The notes beneath the pieces are model-generated. The model saw only the letters and a list, made by a program, of their open reading frames with translations, had not been told where the DNA came from and searched no databases. A program made the translations under genes and the position numbers. A stretch of DNA of 63,444 nt from Flexivirga caeni (GTDB lineage Bacteria > Actinomycetota > Actinomycetes > Actinomycetales > Dermatophilaceae): positions 1 to 63,444 of the forward strand of contig NZ_RJJQ01000023.1 in the NCBI RefSeq assembly GCF_003724155.1, written 5' to 3'. Positions 34,151-41,452 of the stretch are shown piece after piece; position 1 is the first letter of the stretch; every line of letters begins with the position of its first letter.

Positions 34151-35319
34151 GCGAGCGAAGCGAGCGTCCAGCGGGCGACCCGGCTGTCGGCGCGGCGCTG
34201 TGGGCGGAGATCCGCGACGGCCGGCCACCGACGCCGGAGAGCGTCGACGGGCTCGCCGCGGTGGATGCGGCGGTGCTGGGCAGGCACAGTGTGCAGACTC
34301 TGGCCGGCCGGCTGCGCGCGGACGTCTTCGGCGCCGGCCCACTCGACCCGCTGCTCACGATCCCCGGTGTCACCGACGTGCTCGTCAACGGCACGGGCGG
34401 GACATGGCTCGATCGCGGCAGAGGGCTCGAACGCACCGACGTGGACGTCGGCGATGCGGCGGCGGTTCGCCGTCTCGCCGTGCGCCTGGCGTCCCGCGCC
34501 GGTCGCCGGCTCGATGAGACGGTGCCCTACGTCGACGGGTTGCTCCCCGGTGGGGTCCGGTTGCATGCCGTGCTCCCGCCGCTGGTCGAAGGCGCGGCGC
34601 ACATCAGCCTGCGGGTGCCGCGCCGGCATCCGCCACGGCTCGATGAGCTGGCGGCGACCGGCACCTGTGACGCGCGTGGCCTGGCGGTGCTGCGCCGCAT
34701 TGTGGCTGCCCGCGTGGCGTTTCTCGTCAGCGGTGGCACCGGCTCCGGCAAAACGACTTTGCTTGCGGCCATGCTCGCCGAGGTCGTTGCCGGTGAGCGC
34801 ATCGTGATCGTCGAGGACGTGCGGGAGTTGCACGTGGACCACCCGCACGTCATCCGGCTGGAGAGCCGGGCGCCCAACGTCGAGGGCAGCGGCGAGATCT
34901 CCCTGTCGACCCTGGTGCGGCAATCCCTGCGCATGCGGCCCGACAGGCTGGTCGTCGGCGAGGTGCGCGGGGCGGAAGTGCGCGAGTTGCTCAGCGCGCT
35001 CAACACCGGCCATGAGGGCGGGTGCGGCACGGTGCACGCCAACACCAGCGGCGACGTGCTGGCGCGGTTCGAGGCACTGGGCGCGCTTGCGGAGATGTCC
35101 GCCGACGCCGTGCGTTCCCAGCTTGCCTCGGCGTTGCAAGTGGTCATCCACCTGCGCCGCGAGGGCGGGGTGCGCACAGTGGAGGAGATCGGCGTCATCG
35201 GATGGTCCGGCGGGCGCTTGGGCGTCACACCGGCGATGCGGCGGGTCGACGGCGTTCTGCGCGACACGACCGGCCGGGCCGCCCTCGACGCACTGCTGGC
35301 CGGCGGCGATCCGGTGTGA
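34147..35319 (+). CDS. tadA: Tad pilus assembly ATPase TadA
   Basis: A 390-residue type II/IV secretion ATPase. The Walker A is GGTGSGKTTLLAA (about residues 197-209), the Asp box is IVIVEDVRELHVDHPHV, Walker B is RPDRLVVGEVRGAE and the His box HEGGCGTVHANTSGD. The N-terminal domain (GPLDPLLTIPGVTDVLVNG) is the CpaF/TadA type. GTG 34147 overlaps the ssd stop. The first residues (SERSER) are encoded by a small palindromic repeat. It powers assembly of Flp pili at the membrane. Confidence 0.93.
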   Translation: MSERSERPAGDPAVGAALWAEIRDGRPPTPESVDGLAAVDAAVLGRHSVQTLAGRLRADVFGAGPLDPLLTIPGVTDVLVNGTGGTWLDRGRGLERTDVDVGDAAAVRRLAVRLASRAGRRLDETVPYVDGLLPGGVRLHAVLPPLVEGAAHISLRVPRRHPPRLDELAATGTCDARGLAVLRRIVAARVAFLVSGGTGSGKTTLLAAMLAEVVAGERIVIVEDVRELHVDHPHVIRLESRAPNVEGSGEISLSTLVRQSLRMRPDRLVVGEVRGAEVRELLSALNTGHEGGCGTVHANTSGDVLARFEALGALAEMSADAVRSQLASALQVVIHLRREGGVRTVEEIGVIGWSGGRLGVTPAMRRVDGVLRDTTGRAALDALLAGGDPV

Positions 35320-36029
35320 GCCTCTTGGTGGCGGCAGCAGTGTGCCTGGCAATCCTTCTCTGGCCGGGCCGCCGATCGGGTGACCTGCACCGCCTCGCGC
35401 GCGGGCCGGCCCTATCGTTGCGGGCCGCGCCCGGGCGGGTGCTGCGGCGGCGTGCTGGGCGGTCCGCAGATCTCGACGTCGTCGTCGGGATGCTGGAAGG
35501 CATCGCTCCGGCGCTGGCGGTGGGTGTGACTCCGGCGACTGCCGTTTCGACGTCCGCGTCTCTCGCGGCGGTGCGGGTGACGCGACCAGGTTTGCGGCAC
35601 GACCTGCTGCGCCTGGCTCGGGAAGCGCAGGAGGGAGGCGAACTCGCGCCGTGCTGGGCGCAGCTGTACGCACGGCATCGGATCCCCGGGCTCGACGACG
35701 TCGCGCGGGCCTGGGCGCTGTCGGAGCAGCTGGGCTGCCCGATCGGTGACGCGCTGCGCACTGCGACGGCAATGATGCGGGAGCAGAGCGATCTCGACCG
35801 GCGCATCGCCGCCGCGACGGCCGGGCCGCGGGCCACCATGCAGCTGCTCACCGCCCTGCCCGTGCTCGGGGTGGCCATCGCGGCGCTGATCGGTGTGCCG
35901 CCGTGGCGGCTGTATGCCGGATCGCTCGGTGCGTTCGTGCTGATCGTCGGTGCGCTCTTCGTCGTGGCGGGGCGTCTGCTGACCCGGCGGATGATCCGGC
36001 GGGCCGCCGCACCGGCCGGGCTGCCGTGA
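35316..36029 (+). CDS. tadB: Tad membrane platform protein TadB
   Basis: A 237-residue GspF-like platform protein. It starts with one membrane segment, then has a cytoplasmic helical domain (VVVGMLEGIAPALAVGVTPATAVSTSA and LRLAREAQEGGELAPCWAQL), and ends with two segments (about residues 170-195 and 202-222). The 4-bp GTGA overlap with tadA makes the start certain. With TadC it forms the inner-membrane base on which TadA acts. Shorter than proteobacterial TadB, normal for actinobacteria. Confidence 0.88.
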   Translation: MSLLVAAAVCLAILLWPGRRSGDLHRLARGPALSLRAAPGRVLRRRAGRSADLDVVVGMLEGIAPALAVGVTPATAVSTSASLAAVRVTRPGLRHDLLRLAREAQEGGELAPCWAQLYARHRIPGLDDVARAWALSEQLGCPIGDALRTATAMMREQSDLDRRIAAATAGPRATMQLLTALPVLGVAIAALIGVPPWRLYAGSLGAFVLIVGALFVVAGRLLTRRMIRRAAAPAGLP

Positions 36030-36592
36030 GCATCCTGCTGGCGGCGACCGCGCTCGCCCTGGTGCCACTGGTCTGGCCCGCGTCGCGAACCGTCGACGTC
36101 CGCGCACGAACGGTCGGCCGGCAGGGCACCGATAGCGATGCAGGCCGCGCCGAGGACGTGCTCAGCGTCGCCGCGGCGCTCGATCTGATGGCTCTCGCAC
36201 TGGCCAGCGGGGTGCCGCTCGTCGTGGCCGTCGACGAGGTCGCCGGCCGGTGTGGCCCCGTGGTGCGATCGCACCTGCGCCAGGTGGTGGCGGCGCTCCG
36301 CTGGGGCGTGGACGAGGCCGCCGCCTGGGAGCCGTTGCCCGCCGTATGGCGACCCGCCGGTCACGCGGTCGCGCTCGCCGGTCTGGCCGGAGTCCCACCG
36401 GCCGGGCTACTGGCCGGAGCGGCAGCCGACCTGCGCCGAGCCGAGCAGCGCCGCATCGAAGAGGCCACCGGGCGGCTGTCGGTGCTCGTCGTCATACCGC
36501 TCGGGCTGTGCTTCCTGCCCGCCTTCGCACTGCTCACCGTCGTGCCGGTCATCGCCGCCCTCGCCGGCGACCTGCTCGAAGGTGCCGCATGA
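36026..36592 (+). CDS. tadC: Tad membrane platform protein TadC
   Basis: A 188-residue GspF-like protein. An N-terminal membrane segment is followed by the GspF helical domain (AAALDLMALALASGVPLVVAVDEVAGRCGPVV) and two C-terminal segments (VLVVIPLGLCFLPAFALLTVVPVIAAL region). GTG 36026 overlaps the tadB stop. Partner of TadB. Confidence 0.85.
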   Translation: MSILLAATALALVPLVWPASRTVDVRARTVGRQGTDSDAGRAEDVLSVAAALDLMALALASGVPLVVAVDEVAGRCGPVVRSHLRQVVAALRWGVDEAAAWEPLPAVWRPAGHAVALAGLAGVPPAGLLAGAAADLRRAEQRRIEEATGRLSVLVVIPLGLCFLPAFALLTVVPVIAALAGDLLEGAA

Positions 36593-36664
36593 ACGACCTT
36601 GCGCCGGCCCTCGGCGCCTGGAAAATGCTCTCGCAGAGGGCAATTCACATCAAAGGAGAAGCAT

Positions 36665-36892
36665 ATGGCACAGCGAACGGTTCAGCTCGGGCTGCGATTG
36701 CAGAGCCGATTGGCCCAGGTGGCCGGTGCCGCACGGGCTCGCCGCGACGCAGGCATGACGACTGCGGAGTATGCCGTCGGCACGCTCGCCGCAGTCGCGT
36801 TTGCGGCCGTGTTGATGGTGGTGGTCAAGTCCGGGGCGGTGAAGGCAGCATTGACCGGGATCATCGAGTCGGCGCTCAGCGTCGCGTCCTGA
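36665..36892 (+). CDS. Flp-type pilin (DUF4244)
   Basis: A 75-residue prepilin. A basic leader (residues 1-33) ends at the cleavage site AG^MTTAEYAVGTLAA with glutamate at +5 and tyrosine at +6, as in Flp prepilins. A single hydrophobic helix and a short tail follow. It is DUF4244, the actinobacterial main pilin of Tad loci (Rv3656c type). AAAGGAGAA precedes the ATG, the strongest ribosome site of the operon, matching a major structural protein. Confidence 0.9.
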   Translation: MAQRTVQLGLRLQSRLAQVAGAARARRDAGMTTAEYAVGTLAAVAFAAVLMVVVKSGAVKAALTGIIESALSVAS

Positions 36893-37278
36893 TGCCGCGC
36901 GGATGGTGGTTGCGGCGCCGGCTGCGTTCCGAGGGCGGGATGGTCACCGCCGAGCTCGCGGCCACCATCCCGGCGCTGGTCTTCGTGCTGTTGATCGCGC
37001 TCAACGCGGTGCTGATCGGGATCAACCAGGTGCGCTGTGTGGATGCTGCGCGGGTCGCGGCGCGTGCGGCGGCGCGGGGTGACAGCCCAGGCGCGGTGCA
37101 GGCGGCGGGTGCCCGTGCCGCACCGTCGGGCAGCGCGGTCGTTGTGTCCACAGCCGGCTCCGACGTGACGGTGACGGTCACGGCTCCCGTGCCCGGCCCG
37201 TTCGGGTGGCTCGTGGGCGGCCACCGGCTGACCTCGACGGTCACGACGCCGGCCGAGGCTGTGGATGCCGCGCCGTGA
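36892..37278 (+). CDS. tadE: TadE-like minor pilin
   Basis: A 128-residue pseudopilin. The leader ends at GG^MVTAELAATIPALVFVLLIAL with glutamate at +5, followed by a pilin helix and a beta-rich domain (VVVSTAGSDVTVTVTAPV). The ATG overlaps the pilin stop by one base. It is the usual TadE partner in the pilus tip or base. Confidence 0.87.
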   Translation: MPRGWWLRRRLRSEGGMVTAELAATIPALVFVLLIALNAVLIGINQVRCVDAARVAARAAARGDSPGAVQAAGARAAPSGSAVVVSTAGSDVTVTVTAPVPGPFGWLVGGHRLTSTVTTPAEAVDAAP

Positions 37279-37616
37279 GGTCTCGCGAGCGCGGGTCCTC
37301 GACTGTGCTGGTGGTCGCCGGCATCGGGGTGGTGCTGGTGCTGCTGACCGGCGCGCTGGCACTGGTGTCCGCGGTTGCGGCCAGTCACCGGGCGCGCGCC
37401 GCGGCCGATCTCGCGGCCCTGGCGGCGGCCCGGGTGGTGGTCGACGGCAGCGACGCACGTCACCCGTGCGCTGTCGCGGCTCAGGTCGCGGGCCGCAACC
37501 ACGCCGTGGTGACGTCGTGTGCGGTTGCCGGCGAGGACGTGACGGTCACGGTCGCGGCGGCGGTGAGCTGGCCGGGTCTCGGCCCGGCACGGGCCCAGGC
37601 ACGGGCAGGACCGTGA
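37275..37616 (+). CDS. Rv3654c-like TadE/TadG-family pseudopilin
   Basis: A 113-residue protein. The segment RERGSSTVLVVAGIGVVLVLLTGALAL is a type IV-like N-terminus with glycine as the likely -1 residue but no glutamate at +5. ARAAADLAALAAAR and the cysteine pair (HPCAV, TSCAV) are typical of the Rv3654c-like secretion-neighbourhood protein. GTG 37275 overlaps tadE. It ends the Tad operon; no prepilin peptidase gene follows, so processing needs a peptidase from elsewhere. Confidence 0.82.
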   Translation: MRSRERGSSTVLVVAGIGVVLVLLTGALALVSAVAASHRARAAADLAALAAARVVVDGSDARHPCAVAAQVAGRNHAVVTSCAVAGEDVTVTVAAAVSWPGLGPARAQARAGP

Positions 37617-37649
37617 TCGGCGGCGACAGGCTTGAGACCAGAGAGCGGT

Positions 37650-38834
37650 CTACAACCTCTCGAACACCGCGGCGATGCCCTGGCCCCCGCCGATGCACAT
37701 CGTCACGAGCGCGTACCTGCCGTCGATGCGCTCCAACTCGTAAAGCGCCTTGACGGCGAGGAACGCGCCGGAGCACCCGATCGGGTGGCCGAGTGCGATC
37801 GCGCCACCGTTGGGGTTGGTCTTGGCCATGTCCAGGCCGAGACCGCGCGATACCGCGATCGCCTGGGCCGCGAACGCCTCGTTGGACTCGATCACGTCCA
37901 TCTGGTCGAGGGTGAAGCCACCCTTGGCGAGAGCCTTCCGCGTGGCCGGGATCGGGCCCTCACCCATGATCTCGTTGGGGACACCGGCCACGGCATACGA
38001 GGCCAAGCGGGCCATCGGCTTGGCCCCGGCCGCCTCAGCTGCGGATGCTTCGCCGAGCACCAGGAAGGCGGCGCCGTCGTTGATGCCCGAGGCATTGCCG
38101 GCGGTGACCGTGCCGTCCTTCGTGAATGCGGGACGCATGCGGGCCAGCGTCTCGACGGTGGTCCCCGGGCGGACGTGCTCGTCGGTTTCGAAGACGACCT
38201 CACCCTTGCGGGTCTGCTTGACGATCGGCAGGATCTGCGTCTTGAAGCGTCCTTCCTCGATCGCAGCAGCCGCACGCCGGTGTGACTCCGCCGCCAGCTC
38301 GTCCTGCTCTTCGCGGGTGATGTCCCATTTCGCCGCGAGGTTCTCGGCGGTGATGCCCATGTGCCCCACGCCGAACGGATCGGTCAAGGCGGCCGTCATG
38401 CTGTCGACCATCGTCGTGTCGCCCATCCGGGCGCCATTGCGCATTGCCGGTGACAGGTAGGCGCCGCGGGACATGACCTCAACCCCGCCACCGACACCGA
38501 AGTCGGCGTCGTCCAGCAGGATGTTCTGCGCGGTGGTCACGACGCCTTGCAAGCCGGACGAGCAGAGCCGGTTGACCGCCATGGCGACCGAGTCCATCGA
38601 CAGGCCCGCCTGGATCGCGGCGACCCGTGCGACGTAGGGGTAGCGCGACTCGGTCGGGATCACGTTGCCCACGGTCACGTAGTTGATCCGGTCCGGATCC
38701 ACACCCGACCGGTCGACTGCCTCCTTCATCACAGTCCCGGCCAGGTCGGCCGGCTCCTGGTCGGCAAGGCTTCCACCGAAGCTGCCGATCGGGGATCGTA
38801 CGGCCGACAACACGACGACGTCTCGCTCGGTCAT
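37650..38834 (-). CDS. Acetyl-CoA acetyltransferase (thiolase)
   Basis: A 394-residue thiolase. The nucleophilic cysteine lies in VNRLCSSGLQ (about residue 91), and the C-terminal active-site motifs are NPNGGAIALGHPIGCSGA (His) and CIGGGQG (second Cys). It condenses or splits acetyl-CoA units in polyhydroxyalkanoate, ketone-body or fatty-acid metabolism. Start ATG 38834. It is convergent with the Tad operon. Confidence 0.93.
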   Translation of the reverse strand: MTERDVVVLSAVRSPIGSFGGSLADQEPADLAGTVMKEAVDRSGVDPDRINYVTVGNVIPTESRYPYVARVAAIQAGLSMDSVAMAVNRLCSSGLQGVVTTAQNILLDDADFGVGGGVEVMSRGAYLSPAMRNGARMGDTTMVDSMTAALTDPFGVGHMGITAENLAAKWDITREEQDELAAESHRRAAAAIEEGRFKTQILPIVKQTRKGEVVFETDEHVRPGTTVETLARMRPAFTKDGTVTAGNASGINDGAAFLVLGEASAAEAAGAKPMARLASYAVAGVPNEIMGEGPIPATRKALAKGGFTLDQMDVIESNEAFAAQAIAVSRGLGLDMAKTNPNGGAIALGHPIGCSGAFLAVKALYELERIDGRYALVTMCIGGGQGIAAVFERL

Positions 38835-38967
38835 GGCAAGTTCCTTTCAGGCCGAACTGCAGTCCGTGCCGGACGATTCCTGGCCGAGGCTGCGCATGGG
38901 CACCGGTTCGAGTACCTCGCAGCCTAGTCGCCGATCCCTACGGAATGCGCAGGATTCGCGTGCCGTC

Positions 38968-40506
38968 TCACTCCCAGATACCACCTCTGGCCCGGCGCCA
39001 CCAGGTCGCCTCGGCGCTGTCAGCTGCTTCGCTGTAGAGGTCGGGGTGGTGGGTGATCCCGGCGGCATAGATGCCGGATTGCCGAGTGTCCTTGGCCCGG
39101 ATGAACGGTTTCAGGTCGTCGAGTTCGGTCAGCAGCCCGGCGTGCGCCATACCGGTGAGGGTGTTGATGGTCAGGCCGATCCGCTCGCTGCGCTTGAGCA
39201 ACAGTCGCAACTCTTCGTCGTTGTCGGGGGTGGCCAGTCGTGACACGAGGTAGGTCGCCAGTTGCCGGGTCACCGGGTCAGCTCCACTCGTGCACAGTTC
39301 CGCCGCGGCAGCACAGATCGGCGCCGCGAACGGACTGCAGTAGATCAGATTGGCCGCGTGATGGCGTAGCCCGAAGCGCTCGCTGCTGAGCACGAGGCGA
39401 AGCAACTCCGGCAGCACACTCCCGCCGGGGTGGCCCGGCCAACTCGCCGCCATCGCGGCGCCGGTATAGAGGTCGACCTCGGCCTGGACGGTGCGGTTCA
39501 TCCGGCGACCGGTCAGCCGGGACATCGGATGCACATCCTGATCGATCCGGCGCAGGATCGACGCGCTCAGGTCGTCGGGCAGCATGGCCGCGATGGAGGC
39601 GATCGGCTCGTACGAGCCCAGGCTCCATCGCGGCAGGCGGCGTTCGAGGTCGCGCGCGATGTCCTGCAGCTGATGCGGTGCCAGATCACCCCGGTAACCT
39701 GGCATCTCGAACGCAGCCGCGTAGAGGTACAACCGATCGTCCGGCACCGAGGGGAGGTCCGTGAGCAGCTTATGGATGAGTTGCCTGCTGCGGATGTCGC
39801 CGACGATCCCCCACGCGTCGATGACGCCCGACGCGCCCGGCGCCGCCGTGAGGTCACGGGCCGCATCGAGTAGGTAGCTCGCGTAGTGGTCGTGCTCCGC
39901 CACGATGGAGAGTGCCTCGACGCGAGGGAAATAGGCCGCGTTCACCGAGCGCATGCATTCATCGAGCAGCTGCCGGATCCACTGCATTGCCAGCGCATCC
40001 GGCAGGAGGGACGTTTCGGCATACGTGATCGAGTCGGCCAGCATCAGCCAGTCGCCGCCGGTGAACTGTTCGCCGGCGACGTACCGCACGTAGAAGTCGT
40101 TGACGACTAGCTGCCGTGGCGCGACAGCGCGTGGCACCGACCGGAGCTGGGCCAGTTTGTCCGCGCCGGCAGCGCGGGGCGCCAGCCGGGCAGCCGACCG
40201 TAGCGGGGCGCTCAGCGTGCCGGGCGGCAGCTGGAGCAGTTGCTCGTACTTCGCGATCGCGCCGATCGTGACCCTGGCCTCACCCTTCTCGGCGCGGGAG
40301 ATCTCCGTCTCGGACAGTGCCACCCCGCGCTCACGAGCGACAGCAGCGAACGCGTTCCCCGTCAGGTCACCGAACGGCGAAGCCATCCGGTGCGACCACA
40401 ACAGCCATCCGGCAACGAGATTGAAGTCCTCGAAGGTCGTCCATGGTCCGCGGACCACGGGCCCTTCGGGTACGTGACCCCGGCGGCCTGCCACCTCCCA
40501 TGTCAT
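38968..40506 (-). CDS. XRE-type HTH protein with long helical domain
   Basis: A 512-residue protein from ATG 40506. An N-terminal ~100 residues carry a helix-turn-helix (FAAVARERGVALSETEISRAEKGEARVTIGAIAKYEQLLQLPPGTL). The remaining ~400 residues are helical repeats without a known motif, giving the look of a HEAT/TPR-like array with paired helices (for example RLYLYAAAFEMPGYRGDLAPHQLQDIARDLE). I recognise no specific family. It has no obvious partner gene; a divergent location next to a GNAT enzyme is not informative. A regulator that senses peptides or proteins is a plausible guess. Confidence 0.65.
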   Translation of the reverse strand: MTWEVAGRRGHVPEGPVVRGPWTTFEDFNLVAGWLLWSHRMASPFGDLTGNAFAAVARERGVALSETEISRAEKGEARVTIGAIAKYEQLLQLPPGTLSAPLRSAARLAPRAAGADKLAQLRSVPRAVAPRQLVVNDFYVRYVAGEQFTGGDWLMLADSITYAETSLLPDALAMQWIRQLLDECMRSVNAAYFPRVEALSIVAEHDHYASYLLDAARDLTAAPGASGVIDAWGIVGDIRSRQLIHKLLTDLPSVPDDRLYLYAAAFEMPGYRGDLAPHQLQDIARDLERRLPRWSLGSYEPIASIAAMLPDDLSASILRRIDQDVHPMSRLTGRRMNRTVQAEVDLYTGAAMAASWPGHPGGSVLPELLRLVLSSERFGLRHHAANLIYCSPFAAPICAAAAELCTSGADPVTRQLATYLVSRLATPDNDEELRLLLKRSERIGLTINTLTGMAHAGLLTELDDLKPFIRAKDTRQSGIYAAGITHHPDLYSEAADSAEATWWRRARGGIWE

Positions 40507-40614
40507 GGGCGTATCGTCCCGCCACCACGGCCCGCCGGAGGCAGAACGACAGTTTCTTGCGCGAATCTCTCCGACGTGCAAGACGGGCAGTCCGGCTCGC
40601 GGGCTCGGGCTGCG

Positions 40615-41406
40615 TCAGCGTCGCCAGATGTATGGCGTGGTGGTGGTCACCCGCCGGAAGCCGTAGCGCTCCAGGATCGGCCGCGAATACTCGGTGGAGT
40701 CGGAGTTGATGAACTTCTTCCCGGCCTGGAGTGCAGCCTGGGCACGCTTGGCGGTCAGCGCACGGTAGATGCCGCGACCGCGCCATTCGGGCAGGGTCGC
40801 GCCGCCCCAGATGCCGGCGAAGTCGGTGCCGGGCACTGGATTGACGCGGCCCGCGCTGATCACCCGGCCCTCCGACTCGGCGACCCAGAGTTCGAATCCG
40901 GGATCCGGCACCTCCAGCTGGTGCATGGTGGCCTCGACCCGTTCGCCGATAGTTTCGGGATCGCCGAAGACGGATGCCTGCATCGCGGCCATTGCGGTGA
41001 CATCTGCCAACTCCGTGACCCGGCGCAATGCAACGCCCTCCGGCAGGGGCAGATCCGCTGCGAGACCGACCGCTTCGCCGACCATCACCGACTCCACGTC
41101 CTCGGCGACGAAACCGTGCCGCACCAGCAGACCGTGCAACTGCGGCACACCGTCGTGACCGCGGGTCTTCCACTCGAACTCGGTCACCTCCGGGTGCACC
41201 GCATAGTGCTCGACGGTGTCGGTGATCAGTTGCTCCACCTCAGCGTCCGTCGGTGCACCGAGCGACCGGTAACTGACGAAACCCCTTCCGCCGTGGTGCA
41301 TCCCCCAGAACAGCGGTCCGTGCCGCTCGAAGCGCACTGTCCCGCGCATCTCGGCCTCGGCGCGCAGCTGACTGTCGTATGCCGCGAGAAGTCTCGCATC
41401 GTCCAT
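40615..41406 (-). CDS. GNAT-family N-acetyltransferase
   Basis: A 263-residue acetyltransferase, ATG 41406 preceded by GTG. The CoA-binding stretch is GATLPEWRGRGIYRALTAKRAQAAL (about residues 208-232), and LERYGFRRV is the final strand. The N-terminal half carries an additional helical region. Similar in layout to the enzyme at 150-968, although the two are not closely alike. Substrate unknown. Confidence 0.8.
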   Translation of the reverse strand: MDDARLLAAYDSQLRAEAEMRGTVRFERHGPLFWGMHHGGRGFVSYRSLGAPTDAEVEQLITDTVEHYAVHPEVTEFEWKTRGHDGVPQLHGLLVRHGFVAEDVESVMVGEAVGLAADLPLPEGVALRRVTELADVTAMAAMQASVFGDPETIGERVEATMHQLEVPDPGFELWVAESEGRVISAGRVNPVPGTDFAGIWGGATLPEWRGRGIYRALTAKRAQAALQAGKKFINSDSTEYSRPILERYGFRRVTTTTPYIWRR

Positions 41407-41452
41407 CACGAAGGCAGAGCATGCCGACGCCGGCCGGCTCCGGGCAACTGAT

